DNA of 63,745 bases from Spirochaetales bacterium (GTDB taxonomy: Bacteria; Spirochaetota; Spirochaetia; UBA9216). Position numbers and translations under genes: made by a program. The notes under the pieces were generated by a model. The model did not search any database, was not told where the DNA came from, and worked only from the letters and a program-made list of their open reading frames with translations. Below are positions 1 to 8,814 of the stretch, piece after piece (within the stretch, counting starts at the first letter, position 1; each line of letters begins with the position of its first letter). Where the stretch lies: the NCBI GenBank assembly GCA_003245835.1, contig QKCC01000046.1, positions 1-63,745 on the forward strand, in the 5' to 3' direction.

Positions 1-736
1 GTCGGATAAACATCAGTTTATATGGCTCGGTGCGGATGAAGTAGAAGAACAGGGAGTCGTTCAGACTAACCAGTTCCTGATAATCAATAACGGCAGGGGA
101 ACTCTTGTCGATCCGGGCGGAATTCATCTGTTTTCAAGGGTAGTGGCCCTGGTGAGCAGGTATATAGATCTGGACAAAATCGATAACATCTTTTTTTCAC
201 ATCAGGATCCGGATGTTTCAAGCGGTATCGCATTATGGCTTGGCGTAACCAAGGCTCAAATCTATATATCACAGTTATGGATAAGATTCATTCCTCATTT
301 CGGTATTGTGGACAACAGCCGGATTAAGGCAATCGAAACCCTCGGCGGAAAGCTATCACTCGGATCAGGAGCTTCTCTGAAGCTTATACCTGCTCATTTT
401 CTGCATTCATGCGGTGTTTTTACATTTTTTGACCCTGTATCCGGCACGCTTTTTACGAGCGATATAGGAGCTGCTGTTTTCCCTTCTAACGGACAATATC
501 TTTTTGTTGAAGATTTTGAAAAACACCTTGCCATAATGGAGCCCTTTCATAAACGTTATATGGCATCCAATACTGTTATCAAAAAATGGATCAGCTCGCT
601 TAACGGACTTGATATAAAACTCATAGCGCCGCAGCATGGTGCATTAATCAAGGATGGAAATATCTCCAAGTTTTTTAACTGGTTTTCCAATCTCCGCTGC
701 GGAATAGATATTCTGGACAGTATCTATAATAGCTGA
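1..736 (+). CDS. ODP-like di-iron metallo-beta-lactamase-fold oxygen/iron sensor, 5' partial
   Basis: The reading frame is open from base 2, so the N-terminus lies outside the window. The visible 244 residues are a metallo-beta-lactamase fold of the flavodiiron type without a flavodoxin domain. Candidate iron ligands are the His of an HQDPDV motif (codon at 200) with its two acidic residues, a His in HFLHSCG, the Asp of TSDIG and the His of PQHG. The second His of the usual HxExDH motif is replaced by Val, so one metal ligand appears to be missing. From family knowledge, flavin-free ODP proteins of spirochaetes bind oxygen at a di-iron site and signal through a cytoplasmic chemoreceptor encoded beside them. 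The next gene, 7 nt downstream, is exactly such a receptor. A plain flavodiiron reductase is less likely because no flavodoxin domain follows. Confidence 0.82.
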   Translation, partial: SDKHQFIWLGADEVEEQGVVQTNQFLIINNGRGTLVDPGGIHLFSRVVALVSRYIDLDKIDNIFFSHQDPDVSSGIALWLGVTKAQIYISQLWIRFIPHFGIVDNSRIKAIETLGGKLSLGSGASLKLIPAHFLHSCGVFTFFDPVSGTLFTSDIGAAVFPSNGQYLFVEDFEKHLAIMEPFHKRYMASNTVIKKWISSLNGLDIKLIAPQHGALIKDGNISKFFNWFSNLRCGIDILDSIYNS

Positions 737-743
737 GGTTTTT

Positions 744-1598
744 ATGAATTCAGATTTTAAACTTTCTTTTTACAGAAAAACAATCGGATTGCTTACAATC
801 GGTTATAACAAGGGTGTAGTTCTCTCAAAAATTACACGAAGCGGAATGAATATTATCGGTCAGAAAATCGGCAGCATTCATAACGCCCTTGAAACAATAG
901 TAACCAGCTTTGAAGAAATCCGTGCGACCTCTGAAAGCACTGCGTCAAATACCGAAAACATCTACAACAGTATGACCGGTATTATCGATTCGACCGCTAG
1001 GGTCAATACTGCCATGCATGCGAATGTAGACGAGATTAGAAAGGCCGCCGTCGAATCAAAAAAAATCCAGGAATTATTCTCTATTCTTGATGAACAGTCA
1101 TCACTTGTAAAAGGGATGACGCATGAAATTGATGACGTAGCGCAGCAGACTAATATTCTTGCCATAAACGCATCTATTGAAGCGGCGCGGGCCGGAAGCG
1201 CCGGTAAAGGCTTCCATATCATCGCCAAGGAAGTCAGGAAGCTGTCTGAGCAGACCCAGGAATTTGCGACCAAAATAGACGGTACAATAAACGGTTTTAA
1301 CAGCGGACTGGTACAGGTGCAGTCTTCTTTCAACAGCCTGCTGGGTCTTCTGGAGAACTTTCAGAAAGATCTGGTTGCCACCAGCCAGATTTTTGATGAA
1401 AATAACGGACGGCTCGAGTCTTCGGGACGGATGCTGGCGGAAATTAAAGCCGGTATAACAGAGCAAACCGAGGCTATGACCGACGGGCTTAAATCGCTTG
1501 AGAATGTATTTTCTCTTCTGAAAGACACAAACACTATCTCGACAACCCTGAACAACAGCCATGTTGCCCTCGATCAGCTTCTTAACAAGAAAAGCTGA
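744..1598 (+). CDS. Cytoplasmic methyl-accepting chemotaxis protein without sensor or membrane domain
   Basis: This 284-residue protein is almost entirely the coiled-coil signalling module of a chemoreceptor. The hairpin tip, with IEAARAG and EVRKLSEQT, lies around residues 137-170 and would contact CheA and CheW. There is no signal peptide, transmembrane helix or HAMP, and only about 40 residues precede the first helix, so the receptor must take its input from a partner protein. The ODP-like di-iron protein encoded 7 nt upstream is the obvious partner. A GAGG ribosome site precedes the ATG. Receptors of this kind are known to pair genetically with ODP proteins in several phyla, including Treponema denticola. 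An oxygen or ferrous-iron response is inferred from that pairing. An 8-bp inverted repeat overlaps the stop codon. Confidence 0.88.
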   Translation: MNSDFKLSFYRKTIGLLTIGYNKGVVLSKITRSGMNIIGQKIGSIHNALETIVTSFEEIRATSESTASNTENIYNSMTGIIDSTARVNTAMHANVDEIRKAAVESKKIQELFSILDEQSSLVKGMTHEIDDVAQQTNILAINASIEAARAGSAGKGFHIIAKEVRKLSEQTQEFATKIDGTINGFNSGLVQVQSSFNSLLGLLENFQKDLVATSQIFDENNGRLESSGRMLAEIKAGITEQTEAMTDGLKSLENVFSLLKDTNTISTTLNNSHVALDQLLNKKS

Positions 1599-1615
1599 CA
1601 TTCATATTGTCAGCT
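1593..1615. terminator. Hairpin between convergent genes
   Basis: Perfect 8-bp arms AGCTGACA and TGTCAGCT flank a 7-nt loop, overlapping the chemoreceptor stop codon and facing the end of the Pta-Buk gene on the other strand. There is no run of T after it on either strand, so it is at best a weak or factor-assisted terminator. Confidence 0.35.
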
Positions 1616-1631
1616 GCTGATCGATAAGCAA

Positions 1632-3839
1632 TCAGGGATCATAGGTTTTGTAATTTTCCCTGCCCTGAAGCACCCTGATCACGCCATCGGCAAGCGCCTG
1701 CATCTCATTTTCACCCGGATAAACGGTTATACCGCAGTTCAAATTTGCTACATCCCTGCGAATGCCGTCAGTAAGCCGGTCAGACCTCGACATTCCGCCT
1801 GTAAGAATAATCTGATCAATTTTTTCTCCGTTGAATGCCGGCAGCAGGGAACATATTTCCTTTGAAAGCTGATAGGTCAATGCACTGAAGACTAAATCTG
1901 CATCTTTGTCACCCTGCTCTATCCGGGCTTCCACATCCCTGAGATCATTTGTCTGCAGCAAATCTACCAGTCCACCGGCCCCCTTATTGAGTTTTTTCAG
2001 CTGTTCTTTTGTATACCTTCCGGAGAAGCATAAATCAATAAGCTGGCCGGGTGGAAGGCTGCCTGATCGCTGCGGTGAGAATGGACCTTCTCCGTTAAGG
2101 GCGTTATTAACATCAACGTACCGCCCCCTGAAATGTGCTCCTACGGAAATTCCGCCGCCCATATGCGCAACAATAACATTTATATTCTTATAAAAGGTTT
2201 CGTGTTCTTCAGCCCACCTTCGTGCCGAAGCTATCTGATTTAAAGCATGACTTATCACGTACCTGCGAATCTCTTTAATCCCGGTAATTTTGACCTTTTC
2301 TTCAACCTCGTCAACTACAACCGGATCAACAATATATGCTTCAATTCCGGCAGATGCGGCAATTTCAGAAGCAATAATCCCGCCCAGATTCGATGCGTGT
2401 TCACCGCCTACCCCTGTCCTCAGATCCTCCAGCATTTTTTGGGTAACCAGGTAAGTCCCCTGCTTTATAGGCCTCAGAAGGCCTCCTCTACCGGCTACCG
2501 CGTCAAAACTCGAAGCGCTGATGCCGTTCCTGTCTAAAAATGCAAGAATCTTTTCTTTACGGTATTCATACTGCTCAGTAACCGAACGGTTTTCAAATGC
2601 ATATAGTTCTTCTGCCGGATGCTGCAGTTCTTCGGAGCAAATCATGTAAGATCCTTCGAAGACGCTGACCTTTGTTGATGTGGAGCCTGGATTGATTGCA
2701 AGAACCCTGTATCTTTTAAAAAATGTGTCGTTTGGGGTCCGGGTCCAGGCTTCTTTTTTCAGGAGGTTAAGAATAGTAGCCTTTACCCCTAATCTTATAT
2801 CTTCAGAAGAACAGTCACGTGCAAGATCCACGGCTGAAAATCCTATTCCCGATAAAATACTGAATTTTTTTGAATTCGGAAACCTGGTTGCATAGAGATG
2901 GTAAAGCAGATTCCCCATATCCAGATTCGGACATATTATAACGTTAGCAGGTCCGTCCCAGCTTTCGAGCTTGTCGTGACTGTAGTACATAGCAGAACGC
3001 CGCGATAGTGCTACATTGACTTTAACTTCGCCCTCGATAGATATACTACCGTAACGGCTGTCCTGCTTTACATACTTCTTCAAAAGTACCGGAACAATCT
3101 CTGATGCCTGTTTAACCAGCTCGGGGGAAGGTCCCTCATCAGAGCCGTGGTTCGAATACGATACTATAGCTCCCTGTATTTCCGGCAGGATATCTTCAGG
3201 AATGATATTTCTGGCAATCGTACAAGTATCAACCGCAATATGAGCAAGTACCTCCGGAGTCATTGTTCCGTTTACACCGACATCGCCGAATACGATTATA
3301 TTATTCGAATAAATTTCTTCATTGTTTTCGTCAGGCAGAACAAAAACGCCAGTTTCAGACTGTACTTTTCTGGTTTTCAGATATTTCAGCAGCGGCCGGA
3401 AATATGTTACTGCTTCGTGTGTGCTTCCTCCAACGACAATATCAGCATGTCCCATTTTTACTGCAAAAATACCGAAAATACAGGAGTCTTTAACATATTC
3501 AACCGCTGAGCTGTATTCGATATTTCTTCCCTGAGTAGATTCAGACTTTATATATTCAGCAGCAAAACTTTCGATAAGTTCTTTCTGCTCATTAATATCA
3601 ATGAAAACGGTCTGAGATAGCGCATACTCTATCCTGTTTTTTTCTAGAAATCCAAGTTCATTTTCTATAATCTTCCGGACAGTCTTTTCTGATTCGGGTA
3701 TTACCGGTCTGATAAATCTTGTCAGATAACACAGAGCTTCAAGCTGGCGGGAATCACAGGCCTCTGTAAAAAACACAGTCGGCCTGCCGCTTTTCAGTTC
3801 TGCTATCTGCCGGTCAAGAGATTCTTCGATATTATACAA
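1632..3839 (-). CDS. Bifunctional phosphotransacylase-butyrate kinase fusion (Pta/Ptb-Buk)
   Basis: One uninterrupted 735-residue frame joins two enzymes that are normally separate. Residues 1 to about 360 are a PTA/PTB-family acyltransferase: a VGGSTHEAVTYFRPLLK segment near 136-152 and a VIICPNLDMGNLLY segment near 300-313 match the phosphate acetyltransferase pattern, followed by a SAVDLARDCSSEDI tail. A short linker leads to butyrate kinase from about residue 377, with INPGSTSTK as the ASKHA phosphate loop, AHMGGGISVGAH, GEGPFSPQRSG and a C-terminal LTGGMSRS. The fusion should turn an acyl-CoA and phosphate into the acid and ATP without releasing the acyl phosphate. Chain length cannot be read from sequence; butyryl or branched C4-C5 is likeliest from the kinase half. 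A sensor kinase lies 21 nt upstream in the same direction, probably cotranscribed. Confidence 0.9.
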   Translation of the reverse strand: MYNIEESLDRQIAELKSGRPTVFFTEACDSRQLEALCYLTRFIRPVIPESEKTVRKIIENELGFLEKNRIEYALSQTVFIDINEQKELIESFAAEYIKSESTQGRNIEYSSAVEYVKDSCIFGIFAVKMGHADIVVGGSTHEAVTYFRPLLKYLKTRKVQSETGVFVLPDENNEEIYSNNIIVFGDVGVNGTMTPEVLAHIAVDTCTIARNIIPEDILPEIQGAIVSYSNHGSDEGPSPELVKQASEIVPVLLKKYVKQDSRYGSISIEGEVKVNVALSRRSAMYYSHDKLESWDGPANVIICPNLDMGNLLYHLYATRFPNSKKFSILSGIGFSAVDLARDCSSEDIRLGVKATILNLLKKEAWTRTPNDTFFKRYRVLAINPGSTSTKVSVFEGSYMICSEELQHPAEELYAFENRSVTEQYEYRKEKILAFLDRNGISASSFDAVAGRGGLLRPIKQGTYLVTQKMLEDLRTGVGGEHASNLGGIIASEIAASAGIEAYIVDPVVVDEVEEKVKITGIKEIRRYVISHALNQIASARRWAEEHETFYKNINVIVAHMGGGISVGAHFRGRYVDVNNALNGEGPFSPQRSGSLPPGQLIDLCFSGRYTKEQLKKLNKGAGGLVDLLQTNDLRDVEARIEQGDKDADLVFSALTYQLSKEICSLLPAFNGEKIDQIILTGGMSRSDRLTDGIRRDVANLNCGITVYPGENEMQALADGVIRVLQGRENYKTYDP

Positions 3840-3860
3840 ATCTGCCTCCGATTTTGCTTA

Positions 3861-5573
3861 TCAAGTATCTTCGAACTCCTTCACAGGAATATCAAGAAGG
3901 AAGGAAATATGCTTATCAGCAGAGTAACTGTAAGTGAAGCTTCCATTAAGCTGCTGGGCAAGGTTTTCAAGCAGATTTAATTCAAAACCATCCATAGGAC
4001 ATTCATTTTCAGGATATTTTCCGGTACAAATATAAATAAACTCGAATGAATACCTGTCTTTTGAAAGACTTTCTTTTGATTTCATTATGAATTCAATTTT
4101 TTCACTTTTTTCACGTTTAAATAACTCGAACATTATTATCATGATACCGGCGAAAATCAAACCGGAAATCGTAGCTTTGTCAGTCGGAGCATGGATTTCT
4201 ATCAGCTCGGTCTGAGTCTTGAAGTTTTCTGCTGATAAATTGCTTTCTGTTTTTAGGTATCCTATAAGCCGGTTAATATAATCCTTTAAAGAGACAGCCC
4301 GAAAGTTGTCGGATTCATACATCAGCTCATGAACTATTGCCATTGAAAATAATCTCAATTCGAATCTTAAGATAAGATCATTACACTTTTCTGATACTTC
4401 ATCAGTTTTTTCAAAATTCAGCAGGCTTATGATAATCTGAAGATTGTTTTTTACCCGGTGATGCAGTTCTTTTATCAGTATTTCTTTTTGTCCCAGCGAG
4501 TCAGTCAGCTTGTTCTGAATATTTTTGAGCATACTGACATCGGTGAATACGGCATAACTTCCGCTGTAGTCTCTATCATCATCAAACAAGCCTCTGGGAC
4601 TGACAATTGTTTCTGTTCTGTTTTCATTCCTGTCGATCAGCGTCAGCTCGTACTGGTCGTTTCCGCCGGATTTCCTTAAGCTGATATTACATTCAAAAGC
4701 GTTTTTAAATTCGTCATCTATATAATCAAGCATATCGGTCCCGGCGATGTCCGTTTCATTCATACCGACCCAGTCGCAGAATTTTCTGTTTGCAAGTTTA
4801 ATCCTGTTGCTGCTGTCAATCACAACAAAACCGTCGTTCATGCTTTTTAATAGCTCAAAATATCTTCTTTCACTCTTAAACAGATCCATTTTAAAATTCA
4901 AATTCTGCGTGTTCAGTTTTACCCTTTGTCTGTATAAAAAGACCGAAATGAGAATTATCAGCAGCAAAACAGCAGTAGAAAAAATGGTTATTACGATAAA
5001 AAGACTTCTGATCTCAGATGATAATCTCTGTATATAAAAACCCGTTCCAATTATCCAGCCCCATGGTTCGTAGCTCTTCACAAAGGATTTTTTTGCCAGC
5101 ACATCGCCGCCCGAATACGGAACTTCCCAAAGATATTCGAGATAACCTTCACCGGATGTTTTGGCAATATCAACCATTTCCTGAAACAGCCTGTTCCCTT
5201 TTGCGTCCGTGTAATTGCCTACATAGGTATGTTCCAGATCCTTCTGAAAAGGATGCATCAGCAAAACCGGCTGCATATCAATAATCCAGAAGTAAAAATC
5301 CTTTTTCTCGCCGTATCTCTGGTCTTCAAGAATTGACAGGGCTTCGGCCTTTGCATGGTGCAGACTAATAGTCCCGTTCTTTACGCTTTTGTTCATCGTA
5401 TCCAGAATCTGGATCTGAGACTCTACGAGCAGCTTTATATTCTCGGTCTCTTTTGCAACAAAAGATTTGCGTATATAGGGCATGATTATTATAAATATAG
5501 TTAATGAAAACAGCAGAATAATAATAAGCAAAGGAATAATTATACCTGATATCCTTATTTTTATCCTCTTCAT
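3861..5573 (-). CDS. Cache-PAS sensor histidine kinase (HisKA_2 type) with degenerate ATPase domain
   Basis: The 570-residue protein has a transmembrane helix at about 11-32, a periplasmic single-Cache domain at about 35-185 (DFYFWIID, GEGYLEYLWE, GWIIGTGFY), a second helix at about 188-214 and a PAS domain at about 240-355. A HisKA_2 box ELHHRVKNNLQ follows, with the phosphoacceptor His near 372. The C-terminal ATPase region does not show the expected motifs: the segment that should read ELxxNA is GIMIIMFEL, and the D-x-G-x-G loop is replaced by YICTGKYPEN. ATP binding is therefore doubtful. No response regulator is adjacent. The gene precedes the Pta-Buk fusion by 21 nt, which suggests that a small ligand sensed by the Cache domain, perhaps a carboxylate, is tied to fermentation control. 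That last point is inference. Confidence 0.82.
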   Translation of the reverse strand: MKRIKIRISGIIIPLLIIILLFSLTIFIIIMPYIRKSFVAKETENIKLLVESQIQILDTMNKSVKNGTISLHHAKAEALSILEDQRYGEKKDFYFWIIDMQPVLLMHPFQKDLEHTYVGNYTDAKGNRLFQEMVDIAKTSGEGYLEYLWEVPYSGGDVLAKKSFVKSYEPWGWIIGTGFYIQRLSSEIRSLFIVITIFSTAVLLLIILISVFLYRQRVKLNTQNLNFKMDLFKSERRYFELLKSMNDGFVVIDSSNRIKLANRKFCDWVGMNETDIAGTDMLDYIDDEFKNAFECNISLRKSGGNDQYELTLIDRNENRTETIVSPRGLFDDDRDYSGSYAVFTDVSMLKNIQNKLTDSLGQKEILIKELHHRVKNNLQIIISLLNFEKTDEVSEKCNDLILRFELRLFSMAIVHELMYESDNFRAVSLKDYINRLIGYLKTESNLSAENFKTQTELIEIHAPTDKATISGLIFAGIMIIMFELFKREKSEKIEFIMKSKESLSKDRYSFEFIYICTGKYPENECPMDGFELNLLENLAQQLNGSFTYSYSADKHISFLLDIPVKEFEDT

Positions 5574-5645
5574 CTTTTATTTACCTGTATATATTCTAAT
5601 CTATTCAAACCTAAAAATCCAATTTCAATTTTGCTAAATTCTTTT

Positions 5646-6305
5646 TTATCCGGAAAATATATTTTCAGCAAACTCTTCAGCCGTTTTCAGCAGTCCAATG
5701 TTTTTCTTATAATCATCCTCAACAAGGTGCTGCGGCAAACCTAATTTGGTGTATATTTCGGAAAGTCTCGTTTTATCAGAGGTTACCTGTCCCGCAATCG
5801 CAAGCCTGGTTCCGTTAATACATTTCAAACTGTTTTTTTCACCAAGTGTTTCTTTCATAAAATCAAACAGATCAACCAGCGGCAAAGCATCTTCGACGGA
5901 TGATGATCCGTGGGCGGTAAAAAGAAATATTTTCTTGTTCCATGGATTATGGGGAGTATGAATAATACCTTCTTCGGTTATCCTGACGTTTATAAAAGAC
6001 CGGAACCTGTCAAGCAGGCGTTTCATCGATGATACGGTATGATGAAAATAGATCGGAGTTGCGAAAACAAGAACGTCTGAAGCACTTATTTCATCAGCGA
6101 GCCCGTTCCAGCAGTCATTTCGTATTGCGCATTTCTTCAGCACATTGCACATCAGGCAGCCGCGGCATTCTTTCAGGTCAAGCTCGCTGGTCCTGTACAC
6201 GGTTAAATCAGCACCTAATTCTTCAGCTCTGTCGGTAAATGATCTCAAAATTGCCGTACTGTTGCCGTTTTTTCTCGGACTTCCGTCGAATGCAGTAATT
6301 TTCAT
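5646..6305 (-). CDS. Iron-sulfur flavoprotein / NAD(P)H-dependent FMN oxidoreductase family
   Basis: The 219-residue protein opens with a flavodoxin-like FMN-binding loop (GSPRKNGNST at residues 9-18). It then has a compact cysteine motif CRGCLMCNVLKKC, spacing CX2CX2CX5C, which is the spacing that binds the 4Fe-4S cluster in archaeal iron-sulfur flavoprotein. The segment VFATPIYFHHTVSSMKRLLDR is the usual FMN-contact loop of NAD(P)H-dependent reductases. It probably moves electrons from reduced ferredoxin or NAD(P)H to small acceptors such as oxygen, peroxide or quinone-like compounds; the physiological acceptor is unknown. There is no Shine-Dalgarno sequence; a promoter ends 6 nt before the ATG, so translation may be leaderless. 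It is divergent from the MinD-like gene. Confidence 0.78.
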   Translation of the reverse strand: MKITAFDGSPRKNGNSTAILRSFTDRAEELGADLTVYRTSELDLKECRGCLMCNVLKKCAIRNDCWNGLADEISASDVLVFATPIYFHHTVSSMKRLLDRFRSFINVRITEEGIIHTPHNPWNKKIFLFTAHGSSSVEDALPLVDLFDFMKETLGEKNSLKCINGTRLAIAGQVTSDKTRLSEIYTKLGLPQHLVEDDYKKNIGLLKTAEEFAENIFSG

Positions 6306-6340
6306 TCGTCTATTTTAAAATATACTAGTATTTTATTCAA
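6306..6340 (-). promoter_or_regulatory. Promoter placing the flavoprotein ATG at the transcription start
   Basis: On the minus strand the -35 is TTGAAT (6340-6335) and the -10 is TAAAAT (6317-6312), with a 17-nt spacer. The ATG at 6305 follows the -10 after only 6 nt and no ribosome site is present. This fits leaderless initiation. Confidence 0.55.
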
Positions 6341-6347
6341 TTTTTAA

Positions 6348-6383
6348 TTGCAAAAACATCACTCGCCAAATATGATATGTATT
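6348..6383 (+). promoter_or_regulatory. Promoter placing the MinD-like ATG at the transcription start
   Basis: TTGCAA (6348-6353), a 17-nt spacer and TATGAT (6371-6376) are followed by 7 nt and the ATG at 6384. No Shine-Dalgarno sequence precedes that ATG. In-frame upstream TTG and ATG codons at 6348 and 6372 lie inside the promoter itself, which argues against using them as starts. Confidence 0.6.
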
Positions 6384-7343
6384 ATGAGCTTTATTTTACC
6401 AATCGGATCAGGAAAGGGAGGAGTCGGTAAAACAATTTTTACCGCAAACCTCGGTATAATGCTGGCACAATCAGGCAAAAAAACTGTACTGGTTGATCTA
6501 GATCTCGGCGGAAGCAATCTGCACACATGCCTTGGAATTAAAAACAGCAACTCCGGAATCAGTGCCGTTATCAATAAGCAGGAGAGTTCAATAGAGGAGC
6601 TTATCTTCGAAACCGGGGTTGAGAATCTCTATTTTATACCCGGAGACACTCTGAATCCCGGTACCGGAAACCTTCCCTTTTTTATAAAGCAGAAAATATT
6701 AAAACAGCTTAATAAAATTGATGCAGATTTTGTCATTCTCGACCTCGGTGCCGGTTCAACATATAATACTGTCGACTTTTTCCTTGTTTCCTCATACGGA
6801 ATAATTTTCACATCGCCCGAGACGACATCGGTACTCAACGCTTATTCTTTTATCAAGACCGCAGTCTTCAGAATGCTTTTCAGAAGCTTCAAATCAAAAA
6901 GCGCGGAACGCGATATTATCTATAATTTCGTGAACAGTAAAATTGAAGGTTCCGGGCGCTCATTCACAAGTGATCTTATAAATGAGCTGACAGCCAATTC
7001 ATATATGTCGGGACAGCTTGCAACCCAGAAAATAAAGGAATTTCACCCCTGGGTTATTGTAAACAGGGCTGAAAACCAGGAAAGTGTCGATCTCGGACTG
7101 AAACTTCGCGACATCACCCGTAAAAATATCGGTATCGACCTCGATTTTCTTGGGGCTCTGCCTGAAGACAGGGAGGTACAGCTTTCAATTTTCAGACGCA
7201 GTCCTGTCGCGCTGACTCATCCGGACTCGGTTTTCATAAAAAGCCTCGGATTGATAGCAGCAAAGCTTTCATCCGGCGAAGCGTTTCCTCAGCCGGAGCT
7301 GTATCTTGATGATGATGATCTGCTGGCAATAGACGACGACTGA
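6384..7343 (+). CDS. MinD/FlhG-like P-loop ATPase
   Basis: From the ATG at 6384 the product has 319 residues. It begins with the deviant Walker A motif KGGVGKT at residues 11-17, followed by VLVDLDLGGSN (A' motif) and FVILDLGAG (Walker B), the pattern of the MinD/ParA/FlhG family. Residues 145 onward carry the insert seen in spirochaetal and deltaproteobacterial MinD-like proteins. There is no amphipathic membrane-targeting helix at the C-terminus, which instead ends in an acidic tail (DDDDLLAIDDD). It could place flagella or chemoreceptor arrays, or serve another spatial role; no flagellar gene is adjacent, so the role is open. Starts at 6348 or 6372 are possible but overlap the promoter. 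Confidence 0.82.
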   Translation: MSFILPIGSGKGGVGKTIFTANLGIMLAQSGKKTVLVDLDLGGSNLHTCLGIKNSNSGISAVINKQESSIEELIFETGVENLYFIPGDTLNPGTGNLPFFIKQKILKQLNKIDADFVILDLGAGSTYNTVDFFLVSSYGIIFTSPETTSVLNAYSFIKTAVFRMLFRSFKSKSAERDIIYNFVNSKIEGSGRSFTSDLINELTANSYMSGQLATQKIKEFHPWVIVNRAENQESVDLGLKLRDITRKNIGIDLDFLGALPEDREVQLSIFRRSPVALTHPDSVFIKSLGLIAAKLSSGEAFPQPELYLDDDDLLAIDDD

Positions 7344-7359
7344 GTCTGCCCGGCCCGGA

Positions 7360-8814
7360 TTATCCTTCGTATATTTTCAGATAATCCCCGGCAGAGTTTT
7401 CCCATGAGAACCGTTTTCTCATTGCACGCTTTCTCATATTTCTGATGTGTTCTTTTCTCGACTCCCAGGTTTCAATTACCCAGCGCACTACATTGTAGAG
7501 CACGTCAGGCCTGAGGTCGTCAAAAACAAAGCCCGTACCGGAACCCGTTTCCTGATTATAATTTTCTACTGTGTCTGCAAGCCCCCCGGTATTTCTGACA
7601 ATCGGCAGCGTTCCGTATGAAAGCGAATATATCTGGTTCAGACCGCAAGGTTCATACCTGCTGGGCATCAGGAAAAAATCACATCCCGCTTCTATCATGT
7701 GGGCCAGCCTGTTGTTATAACCGATAGTTACACTCAGGTTAGGAAGTTTTTTCGAAAGTGTCGTCAGTTCAGCCTCGCACCACGCATCGCCTGAACCGAG
7801 GATCACGAACTGTACATTCATATCCTTACAGATTGAATAAACCGCGCCTGTACCGGGTTCAAATAATTCCCTGATGCCTTTCTGGTCAACGAGCCGAGTT
7901 ACAATGCCTATCAGCGGGGTAGATTGCTTCACATGAAGCCCCATTTCCTGCTGCAGCCGTTTTTTTACGTTATTCTTTCCGCTTATTCTTTTTTCGGAAA
8001 AATTATCCGGTTTGATATATTCATCTTTTTCCGGATCCCATTCCGAATAATCAATACCGTTAAGTATTCCGGACAGATCAGCCTTCCGGTAGTTTAGAAG
8101 GCCGTCCATGCCGAAACCGAACTCGGGACGTTTTATTTCCTCTGCATAGGTTGGTGATACTGTTGTTATTTTGTCCGCCGTGATTATTCCGGACTTAAGA
8201 AAATTGAGTGCGCCTGCAAACTCAAGCGTCGACAAGTTGAGCATATCTGTCTCAGGCTGAAGATATACTGCATCATCAAGAGAGAATATCCCCTGGTAGC
8301 CTAAATTGTGGATAGTCAGAACACTTTTGGTCTTATCGAAACCCCGGTATTGTTCTTCTTTTTTTAGAAGGTAGCATGCCGGTGCCGAAGGCCAGTCATG
8401 ACAGTGAAGAACATCAGGAATCCAGTGAAGCATCCGGCACAGCTGAAACGCTCCCCTGGATAAAAGTGAATACCTGGCAGCATTGTCTTCAAAGCCCTGG
8501 TCAGCCCTGTGACCGTAGATTCCGTCGCGTCCGTAGAATCTTTCATGTTCAAGAAAATATACAGGCACGTCTACACCGGGCAGGCTGCCTTCATAGACAG
8601 CTGTCCACTCTTCGCCTTTTCCGAGCCAGATACCGAGGGCTCCGTCTACCTGTTTCAGACTGTTTCGGTCTATATGATAATAGCGGGGCATCAGGATTCG
8701 CACATCCTGACCCATAGCTTTCAGCTGTACCGATAATGCTGTCACGACATCGGCAAGTCCGCCGGTCTTAGCAAATGGAATTGCTTCACTTGTCACCATC
8801 AGGATTTTTTTCAT
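7360..8814 (-). CDS. glgA: Glycogen synthase (ADP-glucose, GT5)
   Basis: This is the last gene of the glycogen operon. It adds glucose from ADP-glucose to the growing alpha-1,4-glucan. The 484-residue protein has the N-terminal KTGGL nucleotide-sugar motif at residues 16-20, a GVHTH-equivalent HCHDW segment, and the C-terminal MPSRYEPCGLNQIYSLSYGTLPIV block carrying the catalytic Glu and the donor-binding loop, split here as MPSRYEPCGLNQ and YGTLPIVRNTGGL. The chosen ATG overlaps the upstream stop as ATGA (8811-8814), typical of translational coupling. An in-frame extension to 8844 would run into the previous gene and is unlikely. Its end lies 16 nt from the convergent MinD-like gene. Confidence 0.95.
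   Translation of the reverse strand: MKKILMVTSEAIPFAKTGGLADVVTALSVQLKAMGQDVRILMPRYYHIDRNSLKQVDGALGIWLGKGEEWTAVYEGSLPGVDVPVYFLEHERFYGRDGIYGHRADQGFEDNAARYSLLSRGAFQLCRMLHWIPDVLHCHDWPSAPACYLLKKEEQYRGFDKTKSVLTIHNLGYQGIFSLDDAVYLQPETDMLNLSTLEFAGALNFLKSGIITADKITTVSPTYAEEIKRPEFGFGMDGLLNYRKADLSGILNGIDYSEWDPEKDEYIKPDNFSEKRISGKNNVKKRLQQEMGLHVKQSTPLIGIVTRLVDQKGIRELFEPGTGAVYSICKDMNVQFVILGSGDAWCEAELTTLSKKLPNLSVTIGYNNRLAHMIEAGCDFFLMPSRYEPCGLNQIYSLSYGTLPIVRNTGGLADTVENYNQETGSGTGFVFDDLRPDVLYNVVRWVIETWESRKEHIRNMRKRAMRKRFSWENSAGDYLKIYEG

Noticed and set aside
962-1601. Long open frames on the minus strand across the chemoreceptor
   Set aside because: They mirror the coding strand of a well-supported gene and have no ribosome site or recognisable domain.
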